Notes under the pieces: model-generated
Told to the model about the DNA's origin: nothing
Databases searched by the model: none
The model's input: the letters and a program-made list of their open reading frames with translations, nothing else
Program-made: the position numbers and the translations under genes
Shown: positions 49,459 to 57,541 of the stretch, piece by piece
Numbering within the stretch: position 1 is the stretch's first letter
Layout of the letters: each line of letters opens with the position of its first letter
Origin: Streptomyces abyssalis
GTDB lineage: Bacteria; Actinomycetota; Actinomycetes; Streptomycetales; Streptomycetaceae
Direction: 5' to 3'
Assembly: GCF_001751365.1 (NCBI RefSeq)
Contig: NZ_LJGT01000041.1
Location: 490,208-554,207 of the forward strand
DNA length: 64,000 nt

Positions 49459-49586
49459 CCGGCTCCTCGAGGGCGTCCGGGGGCGAGCGCCATGCTCTCT
49501 CCGTCACCGGTTCCGATGCCGGGCGACCAGGCGGCAGGAGCAGCCCCCGGGGCCTCGTGGCTGCCTTTGTGGCGACGAGCCTGCTC

Positions 49587-49631
49587 GACCTGTACCGGCG
49601 CTCAATGCACGCACGAGCGCCGGTACAGGTC
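49587..49631. terminator. 17-bp perfect hairpin between convergent ychF and reductase genes
   Basis: GACCTGTACCGGCGCTC (49587-49603) pairs over 17 bases with GAGCGCCGGTACAGGTC (49615-49631) around an 11-base loop. It lies midway between two convergent genes (ychF +, reductase -) and is symmetrical, so it can terminate both. Confidence 0.75.
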
Positions 49632-49685
49632 ATGCGGGTAGGGGCTGTGCCTCGCCCCGCACCCAGCCGAGCCTCATCGCGTGCT

Positions 49686-50606
49686 TCAGACCGTCAGAAC
49701 GATCTTTCCGCGGGTGCGCCCCGCCTGACTCAGCCGCCATGCCCGCGCCGCCTCAGCCAGCGGAAGAGCCTCTTCCACATGCACCTTGAGCTTGCCGGCG
49801 TCCGCGAGTTCCGTGAGGAAGGCCAGGTCGTCCGCGTCCGGGCGCACCCACACGTAATGTCCGCCCTTCTGCGTCACCTCGCCCTCGGCGACCGAGGCCA
49901 CCCGGTCGGCCCGCTCCACGAGGGACAGCGAGACGTCGACGGCGCCGCCGCCCACGAAGTCGAGGGCGGCGTCGACGCCCCCGGGTGCCAACTGCCGTAC
50001 ACGGTCGGCCAATCCGTCCCCGTAAGTGACCGGCTCGGCCCCGAGGGAGCGCAGGAACTCGTGGTTGCGCTCGCTCGCCGTGCCGATGACCCGCGCTCCG
50101 AGCGCGACTGCGATCTGCACACCGAGAGATCCGACGCCGCCTGCCGCGGCATGGATCAGCACCGTGTCCCCGCTCCCGGCGGCGACACGCTTCAGCGTCC
50201 GGTAGGCGGTGAGCCCGGCCAGCGGCACGCCTGCCGCCTCCTGCCAGTTCAGCGCGGCGGGCTTCTTCGCCAGCGTGCGCACGGGCGCGGAGACCAGCTC
50301 CGCGTATGTGCCGTTCTGCGCCCAGTCCTTGCGGACGTATCCGTAGACCTCGTCGCCCGGGGCGTATTCGCCCGCGTCGAACCCCGTACGTTCCACGACC
50401 CCGGCCACGTCCCAGCCGGGGATCAATGGGAACCCGGCGTCCATGACCGGGTCGAGCCCTCCGGCGGCGAGCTTCCAGTCGACCGGATTGACCCCGGCCG
50501 CCTTCACCCGGACCAGCACCTCGCCGGGCGCCACCTTCGGCTCGGGCAGGTCGACGACCTTGAGGTCGTCGGCGGCCCCGTAATTCTCCAGTGCGATTGC
50601 CTTCAT
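49686..50606 (-). CDS. NADP-dependent zinc-less alcohol dehydrogenase-like oxidoreductase (MDR family)
   Basis: A 306-aa quinone oxidoreductase-type MDR protein. Start ATG 50606 has TTGGAG upstream; the frame beyond it is not coding. The GroES-like domain comes first (VLVRVKAAGVNPVDWKLAAGG), then the Rossmann NADPH motif AAAGGVGSLGVQIA. The zinc-ligand cysteines of classical ADHs are absent. Members reduce quinones, enones or similar small carbonyls; the substrate is unknown. Confidence 0.9.
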   Translation of the reverse strand: MKAIALENYGAADDLKVVDLPEPKVAPGEVLVRVKAAGVNPVDWKLAAGGLDPVMDAGFPLIPGWDVAGVVERTGFDAGEYAPGDEVYGYVRKDWAQNGTYAELVSAPVRTLAKKPAALNWQEAAGVPLAGLTAYRTLKRVAAGSGDTVLIHAAAGGVGSLGVQIAVALGARVIGTASERNHEFLRSLGAEPVTYGDGLADRVRQLAPGGVDAALDFVGGGAVDVSLSLVERADRVASVAEGEVTQKGGHYVWVRPDADDLAFLTELADAGKLKVHVEEALPLAEAARAWRLSQAGRTRGKIVLTV

Positions 50607-50833
50607 GACTGCTCCAACCCCGACCGGGCGTCGATCAATTCCGCGGCCGGCCATCGGGGTTCCGGTTCTGACGGCGATGTGGTGCCAGGGTGCGGGGACC
50701 GTGGCGGGCGGGTCGTGGGATGTCCGCGCTCTCGCAGGTGGTGACTGGGTGTTCGGCGTTCGGCGCTGCCATGTGTGACGGGTGACGGGTGGCGTGGGCC
50801 TGCTTCGCCGGCCGCCCTCGGGAGTCCGGTGAG

Positions 50834-51334
50834 TCAGCGCCCGGTCGTAGCGTCGATCAGCTCGCGGAGGATGTCCGCGTGGCCGGCATGGCGGCCCGTC
50901 TCCTCGATCATGTGGGTGAGTGCCCAGCGGACGCTGGGAGCGGGCCGTTCCGGCCGCCGCCGGGTGACCGGTTCGCCGAGGTCGGTGCATCCGTCGAGAA
51001 CCCCGTTCGCACGTTCGACGGTCTCCCTGTAGCGGGTGACCACCTCGGCCACGCTGTCCTCCGGCGCGGCGTGGAACGTCGCCTGCCAGTCGGTGACCTT
51101 CTCGCCGAGGAAGGTCGCGCGCTCGACGCAGGTGAGGTGGTTGAGCAGGCCTAGCAGGTTCGTGCCCGACGGTACGCCCGCCGTACGGACCTGGGGTTCG
51201 GGGGCGCCGGCGACCTTCGCGGACATCGAGTTCCGGAGGTAGTCGAGGAATCCGCGCAGGACCTCGGCCTCGCTGCTGCCGGTCCGGGGCGGCGGGGTGT
51301 CGCGGCGGCGGCCGCGGCGGGAAGCGGTGGGCAT
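50834..51334 (-). CDS. DinB family protein (DUF664, mycothiol-transferase-like)
   Basis: A 166-aa four-helix-bundle protein. ATG 51334 has GGAGGAGATC upstream. The fold is recognised from RTAGVPSGTNLLGLLNHLTCVERATFLG (first metal histidine in NHLT) and WALTHMIEETGRHAGHADILRELID (the H-x3-H pair in GRHAGHAD), a DUF664/DinB layout used by mycothiol- and bacillithiol-dependent transferases. Mycothiol is the main actinobacterial thiol, so a mycothiol-dependent detoxification role is inferred. It is divergent from the XRE fragment at 51434. Confidence 0.9.
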   Translation of the reverse strand: MPTASRRGRRRDTPPPRTGSSEAEVLRGFLDYLRNSMSAKVAGAPEPQVRTAGVPSGTNLLGLLNHLTCVERATFLGEKVTDWQATFHAAPEDSVAEVVTRYRETVERANGVLDGCTDLGEPVTRRRPERPAPSVRWALTHMIEETGRHAGHADILRELIDATTGR

Positions 51335-51433
51335 GGTGATCTCCTCCGTCGGTGAGCGTCTCGCGCCCGGTCAGTCTCACCGGGCCCGTCGCGATCTGGC
51401 ACGAGAATTTGCCGTTGCGGCAAGGTGATCCCC

Positions 51434-51691
51434 ATGGACGGCGGAACGGGAGACGTACTCGACGCGGCGGGGCCGCGGCTGCGCGCGCTGCGTCGCGACC
51501 GCGGGATCACCCTCGCCGACCTCTCGGCGGCCCTTCGTGCCTGGACCCTCGTGCCCGGCGGCGCCTCGCCCCACGTGCCCTGTTACGACCCGGCGAGAGC
51601 GACTCAGCGACCCCACCGGCTGCGCTCCCGAACCGATGGGGTCTGCGTCATCACGTGGCCCGGACCAGGCAACAACGTCCCCATCGGGTAG
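51434..51691 (+). pseudogene. truncated XRE-type regulator (N-terminal fragment)
   Basis: From ATG 51434 the frame encodes MDGGTGDVLDAAGPRLRALR..., then DRGITLADLSAALRA, the start of a helix-turn-helix of XRE/cupin regulators (relatives continue with VSxSTLSRLESG). Here the recognition helix and everything after it are missing. From about residue 36 the sequence (WTLVPGGASPHVPCYDP...) has no HTH or cupin pattern and the frame ends at 51691. I read this as a deletion remnant of a regulator divergently transcribed from the DinB gene. Confidence 0.6.
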
Positions 51692-51916
51692 CCCGCACAC
51701 CGCAGTTCACACACACGCCCGGCCACCGCCGACGGAGGCCGGGCAGTGCCGCTTCGGCCGTACCGGCGAGCGATGCCGGCCTCCCGATTCCCGCCATGGA
51801 CCCCACACCCGCCATTCACACCGCATGAGTACAGTCCGCGCCGCGGGCACCTCGATTCCGGCGATCCGGGGCCGTGACCGCGATCCACCGTCCCCGTACC
51901 GGCAGGCAGGTGACCC
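51692..51916 (+). other. non-coding stretch upstream of the phospholipase D-type gene
   Basis: No gene is supported in these ~225 bases. Together with the fragment before it, it makes ~480 bases of probably decayed or regulatory sequence. The CAGGCAGGTG just before 51917 gives a modest ribosome-binding site. Confidence 0.35.
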
Positions 51917-53173
51917 ATGACGACCGCTCAGGAAGACGTCCAGCCCGAGCCGGAGCCCGAGCGCCCGGACCTGGGGCGGTCCGGTCCTCAGCCGCCGGAG
52001 ACCGGTCCGGCAGCCCGGCAGGAGAGCAAGCAGCGAATACGGCGCCGGCTGGAACGTCTCATCGGAATCGCCGCCACCGAGGGGAACTCCCTTGTCCCGC
52101 TGCGCAACGGCGACGAGATCTTCACCGCGATGCTGGAACGGATCCGCAATGCGGAACACACGGTGGACATGATGACCTTCGTGTACTGGCGGGGTGACAT
52201 AGCCCGCCGGTTCGCGGAGGCGCTCGCCGACCGTGCCCGTCAGGGCCTGCGGGTGCGGCTGCTGCTCGACGGCTTCGGCAGCAGGTACATCGAGAAGGAG
52301 CTGCTGGAGATGATGGACCGGGCCGGCGCCCAGGTCTCATGGTTCCGCAAGCCGCTGTGGGCCTCCCCTTTCAAGCAGAACCACCGCTGCCACCGCAAGG
52401 TCCTGGTCGTGGACGAGAAGACCGCCTTCACCGGTGGTGTGGGCATCGCGGAGGAGTGGTGCGGCGACGCCCGTAACGAGAAGGAGTGGCGCGACACCCA
52501 CGTCGAGGTGCGCGGACCAGCAGTGGACGGCATCGCCGCCGCCTTCGCGCAGAACTGGGCCGAGTGCCACGACGAACTCTTCGACGAGCGCGACCGTTTC
52601 GTCGAACCCGCCCCCGCAGGCGACGCCGTCGTCCAGGTGGTACGCGGCTCGGCCGGCTTCGGCTGGCAGGACATGCAGACGCTCCTGCGCGTGGTCCTGG
52701 AGTCGGCGTGCGAGCGCGTCCGCATCGCCACCGCCTACTTCGCACCCGACGAGTACTTCGCCGGGATGCTCTGCCGGACCGCGCAGCGCGGCGTGGAGGT
52801 CGAGATAGTGCTCCCCGGCCCGCACGCCGACAAGCGCGTCTGCCAGCTGGCGGGCCAGCAGTTCTACGACGAACTCCTCACCTGCGGGGTGAAGATCTGG
52901 CAGTACCAGCCGACGATGATGCACGCCAAGATCGTCACGGTCGACCGGACCGCCGCCCTCCTGGGCTCCACCAACTTCAACCGGCGCTCACTGGACCACG
53001 ACGAGGAAGTCATGCTCGCCGTACTGGACGAGACCTTCACCGCCACGCTGGACGAGCACTTCGAGCAGGACACGGCGGTCAGCGAACGCATGAAGCCGGG
53101 CCGCTGGAAGAGGCGCCCGGCGACGCAGCGCCTGAAGGAGGCCTCGGTCAGCCCCATCCGCCGCTTCCTGTGA
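51917..53173 (+). CDS. phospholipase D / cardiolipin synthase-type protein
   Basis: A 418-aa phospholipase D superfamily enzyme with two HKD motifs: HRKVLVVDEKTAFTGG near 157 and HAKIVTVDRTAALLGS near 335, both with the His-x-Lys-x4-Asp pattern followed by a conserved small residue run. It resembles bacterial cardiolipin synthases, which join two phosphatidylglycerols, but it lacks the two N-terminal membrane helices typical of ClsA. Its N-terminus is instead charged and disordered (Glu/Pro-rich). Thus it may be a ClsB/C-like or other phosphatidyltransferase; actinobacteria often use a different, CDP-alcohol-type cardiolipin synthase. Confidence 0.88.
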   Translation: MTTAQEDVQPEPEPERPDLGRSGPQPPETGPAARQESKQRIRRRLERLIGIAATEGNSLVPLRNGDEIFTAMLERIRNAEHTVDMMTFVYWRGDIARRFAEALADRARQGLRVRLLLDGFGSRYIEKELLEMMDRAGAQVSWFRKPLWASPFKQNHRCHRKVLVVDEKTAFTGGVGIAEEWCGDARNEKEWRDTHVEVRGPAVDGIAAAFAQNWAECHDELFDERDRFVEPAPAGDAVVQVVRGSAGFGWQDMQTLLRVVLESACERVRIATAYFAPDEYFAGMLCRTAQRGVEVEIVLPGPHADKRVCQLAGQQFYDELLTCGVKIWQYQPTMMHAKIVTVDRTAALLGSTNFNRRSLDHDEEVMLAVLDETFTATLDEHFEQDTAVSERMKPGRWKRRPATQRLKEASVSPIRRFL

Positions 53174-53617
53174 ACACGCCGGTACGGAGCCGCCCGTGAC
53201 GGGACACGACGGCCCGCAGGCACTCAGCCTGGCCCGCCGCTGTCGTTCGGCAGTTCACGACCGGAAACCACTTCGGCCATTACTCAATTCGGGAATGGAA
53301 TCCGCGGTCCCGCCCCCGCACTGAAAACACGTTCCGCGGGCGGGTGCCGGGAAAGGGAAAGAAGCCGGCCCGCAGTTCGCGGCACCGGCTCGCGGCACTC
53401 CTGCCCGCAGATACGGGCCCCGAGATGTGAATGATTCACGCCGCGTGTGGAGGCTCTGAGCAGCTACTCATCACATCGGGTGAAACTCTGGGCGTCAGTT
53501 GCGAGCCGCAACGGTGAGTTGCGAAGCTGTTGCCCATTGTCAGCTTCACTGCCTGCCGTGGCCCTTTTCCGAGAGGGCACCGGCGGTACTGGCCTTTTGA
53601 GAACGGGGAGGGCACTC
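53174..53617 (+). other. long intergenic region upstream of the GntR gene
   Basis: About 440 bases without a gene. The GntR frame is open back to 53447 but has poor codon bias before 53618. Two direct AGTTGCGA repeats (53497-53504 and 53517-53524) lie 20 bp apart, the first within the inverted repeat TTGC-GAGCC-GCAA (53499-53511). These are candidate operator sites for the GntR regulator. Confidence 0.45.
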
Positions 53618-54370
53618 GTGCCATTCGGTGAACAGCCCGCCTACCTCCGCGTCGCCGGTGATCTCCGCCAGAAGATCATCGGTGGTGCCCTTCCGCCGCA
53701 CACCCGGCTGCCCTCCCAGGCCCGCATCCGCGCGGAGTACGGCGTCTCCGACACCGTCGCCCTTGAGGCCCGCAAGGTACTGATGGCCGAGGGCCTGGTC
53801 GAGGGCCGCTCCGGCTCCGGCACGTACGTCCGGGAGCATCCCGTCCCGCGCAGTGTCGTCCGCAGCGGATTCCGGGCCCTCGGTGATTCCACGCCGTTCC
53901 GGCAGGAGCAGTCCGACGAGGACGTGAAGGGCACCTGGGAGTCGCGCAGCGAGCAGGAGGACGCCAGCCCGCTCACGGCCGAGCGGCTGCGCATCGAGCC
54001 AGGCGAGCGCGTGATGCGGACCAGGTACCTCTTCCGGGTGGACGGCGAGCCCGTGATGCTCTCCACCTCCTGGGAGCCCCTCTCGCTCACGGGCCGCACG
54101 CCGGTGGTGCTGCCCGAGGACGGGCCGCTGGGCGGCAAGGGCGTGGTGGAGCGGATGGCCGCCATCGACGTGGTGGTGGACAACGTCGCGGAGGAGGTCG
54201 GCGCCCGCCCCGGGCTTGCCGAGGAGATGATCGATCTGGGGGGTGTTCCCGGGCATTCCGTGCTGGTCGTGACCCGTACGTTCTTCGCCGGCGGGAGCCC
54301 CGTGGAGACCGCGGAAGTGGTCGTCCCGGCCGATCGATTCCGCGTCTCGTATCACATGCCCGTGAAGTGA
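53618..54370 (+). CDS. GntR family regulator with UTRA domain
   Basis: A 250-aa transcription factor. GTG 53618 follows GGGGAGGG. Residues ~5-75 form the GntR winged helix (PAYLRVAGDLRQKIIGGALPPHTRLPSQARIRAEYGVSDTVALEARKVLMAEGLVEGRSGSGTYV). The C-terminal ~150 residues form the UTRA ligand-binding fold (RYLFRVDGEPVMLSTSWEPLSL ... VLVVTRTFFAGGSPVETAEVVVPADRF). UTRA regulators sense sugars or amino-sugar-like metabolites. No obvious metabolic target gene is adjacent, so the regulon is unknown. Confidence 0.93.
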   Translation: MPFGEQPAYLRVAGDLRQKIIGGALPPHTRLPSQARIRAEYGVSDTVALEARKVLMAEGLVEGRSGSGTYVREHPVPRSVVRSGFRALGDSTPFRQEQSDEDVKGTWESRSEQEDASPLTAERLRIEPGERVMRTRYLFRVDGEPVMLSTSWEPLSLTGRTPVVLPEDGPLGGKGVVERMAAIDVVVDNVAEEVGARPGLAEEMIDLGGVPGHSVLVVTRTFFAGGSPVETAEVVVPADRFRVSYHMPVK

Positions 54371-54465
54371 CCGCGCGCTTCCGCATGCGAACGTGTGGCC
54401 GAAATCGATGCCTCGTTGTACCAAGTCGAATGCGCTGAGTGAAGGCCGGGCGTAAGCTCCGGCAT

Positions 54466-54690
54466 ATGCGAAGCGTAAGCGGTGACGGCGACACTGTGCT
54501 GCCCTGGCACGTCATACGGGAGGACGGCCACGGCAATCGCTATCGCGTGGGCAGCTATGCCACCCGTACGGAAGCACAGCAGGTAGCCGACCGGCTCGGC
54601 GGGAGCGGAGGCCGCGCGAAGGGCGGCAGCGAGAGCGACGGCAGCTATCTGGTCGAGCCTCTGGGATGCGCGAGCGGCGAGTACGCCTGA
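54466..54690 (+). CDS. small SPOR-like domain protein (74 aa)
   Basis: A 74-aa protein from ATG 54466. WHVIREDGHGNRYRVGSYATRTEAQQVADRLG resembles a short SPOR domain, but the protein is too small for a full RNP fold plus anchor and has no signal peptide. An ATG ten residues upstream in-frame (54439) is the alternative start. Such small SPOR-like proteins are common in Streptomyces as unnamed genes. It sits between GntR and the SpoIIE-type phosphatase, all on the plus strand. Confidence 0.75.
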   Translation: MRSVSGDGDTVLPWHVIREDGHGNRYRVGSYATRTEAQQVADRLGGSGGRAKGGSESDGSYLVEPLGCASGEYA

Positions 54691-54780
54691 CTGGGCCCAA
54701 AATCGGAAGCAGGGACTCTTCGTTCCCGCCTGCCCGGAAGGACCGGGCCGGTCAGCTACCCGATCAGGGACGTGGGCGGT

Positions 54781-57231
54781 GTGAGCACAGGACCCTCCGA
54801 GGGAGTGGCCTCGATCCTCGACACCCTCCGAGTCGGCACGGTCATGCTCGACGGCAAGGGAAAGATCCTGCTCTGGAACCCGATGACGGAGGAGATCCTC
54901 GGGTGGCGGGCCGACCAGGTCGTGGGCAGCCGCATCCAGGACTTTCTCGAGGACGGGTACGACGAGGGCGAGCGGCTCCGCGACGAGGCGCTGCGCAACG
55001 AGGGCCGCTGGCGCGGGTCGATGCGCATCCTGCACAGCGACGGTCACCGCGTCGCAGTCGAGGGCCGTGTCACGCTCCTGCACGACACCCAGAACCGCAC
55101 GGTCGTCATCGCCAACATCGTCGAGACCAGCCGGATCCGCGCCGTCGAGCACGATCTGGCCGCGCTCGACGCGCTCTTCGCGTCCTCGCCGCTCGGGATC
55201 GCCCTCTTCGACAAGGACAAGCGCTTCGTACGCGTCAACGAATCGCTGGCCAGGCTCAATCAGCTCGCTGCCGAGGAGCACACCGGCAGGACCGTCCACG
55301 ACGTACTGCCCTCATGGATGGCCGAAGAGGTCTCCGCCGTGCAGTCGACGGTGCTGGAGACCGGAGAGCCCCTCGTCGACGTCGTGATGCCCGCACCGGA
55401 GGGGCCGGGCTCGCGCTCCGTCTCGTACAGCAGGCTCACCACCGACAAGGGCGAAGTGCTCGGTGTCAGCACCGTGTTCATGGACATCACCGAGCGGCGC
55501 GAGGCCCTGGAGAAGATCGAGGCCGCCCGTGAGCGGCTGGCCCTGCTCGACGACGTCGGCGTCGGACTCGCGGACCGGTTCGACGTCACCGCCATCTCCC
55601 AGGCCCTCGCCTCGTCCCTCGTCCCCCGCCTCGCCGACTACGCAGGCGTGATGCTCATCGGTGCCGCGGCACACGGCGGCGACCTGCCCGACATCGAACT
55701 CCTCACCGGCACCCCGCTGTTCCAGCTCGGCGTCGCCGCGCGCCATGAGGGCCCGACGGTGAACCGGATGCTCCGCGTCGGCCAGGACGTCCCCTTTCTC
55801 GCCGACTCCTTCTTCGGCCGGACGCTGGCCAGCGGCGTACCGCACATCGCGTCCTCACCGCGCGAACTCCTCGCCGCCACCTACCCCGGCGACCCGAAGA
55901 TGCAGGCGGCCCTCGATCTGAAGGTCCACTCGCTGATGGCCGTGCCGCTGCGCGCCCGCGGCGTCGTGCTCGGGCTGCTGGTCGTCAGCCGCGCCGAGGG
56001 CCGTGAGCAGTTCGGCAGGGACGACATAGCACTCGCCATGGAACTGGCGGACCGCGCGGGCGTCTCGCTCGACAACGCACGCCTGTACGCACGTGAGCGC
56101 GCCGGTGCGCTGATGCTCCAGCGCAGCCTCCTGCCGCAGAAGGTGCCGGAACCGCCCGGAGTGCAGGTGGCCTACCGCTATGTGCCCGGCAGCAGCGGTA
56201 CCGAGGTCGGCGGCGACTGGTTCGACGTGATCCCCCTCGCCGGGGGCCGCGTCGCCTTCGTCGTCGGCGACGTCATGGGGCACGGACTGCACGCGGCAGT
56301 GACGATGGGACGGCTGCGCACGGCAGTACGCACGCTCGCCGGGCTCGACCTGCCACCCGACGAACTGCTGCGGCGCATCAACGACTTGGCGGACGACTTC
56401 GTCCAGACTTCCGACGACCCGCTCATCGCCACCTGTGTCTACGCCGTCTACGACCCCTCCACACGCCGGTGCAGTCTCGCCAAGGCCGGCCATCCGCCGC
56501 CGTTGCTGCTGACCGAGGCGGCGGACGGAAGCTGGGTGGCCGACACCCTCGAACTGCCTTCGGGCGCACCGCTCGGAGTCGGCGGCGTCCCCTTCGAGAC
56601 CTTCGACCTGGAAGTCGTCGAGGGCTCGGTGCTCATCCTCTACACCGACGGCCTCATCGAAGCGCGCGGCGAGGACATCACCCAGGGCATCGACCGCCTC
56701 TGCGGGATGCTCTCCGGGGGCCCCGCGCGGCGGGACCCTGACACCCCGGCGACGCTCGAGGCCGCCTGCGACAGCGTCATCGACGACCTGGAGAGCAGGA
56801 CGGCCTCCCAGCCCAACGACGACGTCGCCCTGCTGATGGCGAAGCTCGGCGGACTGCCCCAGGGCAGCGCCGCCTCCTGGACCTTCCCCGCGGAGAGCTA
56901 TGCCGTACGCAGGGCACGCGAGGTGGTGCGCCGGACCCTGCACGAATGGGGGCTGGACGCACTGGAGGACACCACCGTGCTGCTGGTCAGCGAACTGGCC
57001 ACGAATTCGATGCGGTACGCACACGGGCCGATCGGCGTCCGTATGGTGCGCGGCAGTTCGCTGCTGGTGGAGGTCTCAGATCCGCTTCCGGATCCGCCGC
57101 GTGAACGCAGCGCCATGCCCGACGACGAAGGCGGGCGCGGCATCCGGCTCGTGGCCAGGGAGGCGCGCCGCTGGGGCACGCGGCACGGGCCGATGGGCAA
57201 GACCGTCTGGTTCGAACTCGCCCTTCCCTGA
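54781..57231 (+). CDS. PAS-PAS-GAF-SpoIIE phosphatase with HATPase domain
   Basis: An 816-aa cytosolic signalling phosphatase. GTG 54781 is favoured over GTG 54772 (AGGGA nine bases upstream). Order: PAS 1 (~10-115; GTVMLDGKGKILLWNPMTEEILGW), PAS 2 (~120-245; PLGIALFDKDKRFVRVNESL), GAF (~255-440), PP2C/SpoIIE (~450-665; EVGGDWFDVIPLAGG, VVGDVMGHGLHAAV, LAKAGHPPPLLL, LYTDGLIEAR), HATPase_c (~690-816; LLVSELATNSMRYAHG, GRGIRLVAREARRWG). It probably dephosphorylates anti-anti-sigma factors in response to the PAS/GAF inputs. Confidence 0.93.
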   Translation: MSTGPSEGVASILDTLRVGTVMLDGKGKILLWNPMTEEILGWRADQVVGSRIQDFLEDGYDEGERLRDEALRNEGRWRGSMRILHSDGHRVAVEGRVTLLHDTQNRTVVIANIVETSRIRAVEHDLAALDALFASSPLGIALFDKDKRFVRVNESLARLNQLAAEEHTGRTVHDVLPSWMAEEVSAVQSTVLETGEPLVDVVMPAPEGPGSRSVSYSRLTTDKGEVLGVSTVFMDITERREALEKIEAARERLALLDDVGVGLADRFDVTAISQALASSLVPRLADYAGVMLIGAAAHGGDLPDIELLTGTPLFQLGVAARHEGPTVNRMLRVGQDVPFLADSFFGRTLASGVPHIASSPRELLAATYPGDPKMQAALDLKVHSLMAVPLRARGVVLGLLVVSRAEGREQFGRDDIALAMELADRAGVSLDNARLYARERAGALMLQRSLLPQKVPEPPGVQVAYRYVPGSSGTEVGGDWFDVIPLAGGRVAFVVGDVMGHGLHAAVTMGRLRTAVRTLAGLDLPPDELLRRINDLADDFVQTSDDPLIATCVYAVYDPSTRRCSLAKAGHPPPLLLTEAADGSWVADTLELPSGAPLGVGGVPFETFDLEVVEGSVLILYTDGLIEARGEDITQGIDRLCGMLSGGPARRDPDTPATLEAACDSVIDDLESRTASQPNDDVALLMAKLGGLPQGSAASWTFPAESYAVRRAREVVRRTLHEWGLDALEDTTVLLVSELATNSMRYAHGPIGVRMVRGSSLLVEVSDPLPDPPRERSAMPDDEGGRGIRLVAREARRWGTRHGPMGKTVWFELALP

Positions 57232-57541
57232 ACGCGGTTCGAGAGCACGGCGGCGCGCGGTTCCGCCCGTCCGCCGTCGGATCCGCACTCGCTCCGCATC
57301 CCTGCTCCTGCCGTGCGCCCTCGAAGAAGATGGTTCGAACAGGTGCAGGCGGGTTAGGAGACAGATGTCCCTGCCGGATGAGGCCAGGGGGGATTGCACG
57401 GAGGTGTGAGGCCGCACGTCATTGTCACAAGCGAGGGAACGACGAATTTCGTGCGGCGATGGGGAAGAGCGTGTTCCGGCTGGCTTACGCCTGCCACACT
57501 GCTCAGAACCGGTGCCACACTGGTCACGGGAAGGGGCGGCG
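57232..57541 (+). other. intergenic region between the two tandem phosphatase genes
   Basis: About 310 bases without a gene. GGTTCG (57332-57337) and GGGTTA (57351-57356) resemble a stress-type (SigB-like) promoter with a short 13-base spacer, a weak match. The AAGGGG ribosome-binding site of the next gene is at 57531-57536. Confidence 0.35.
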
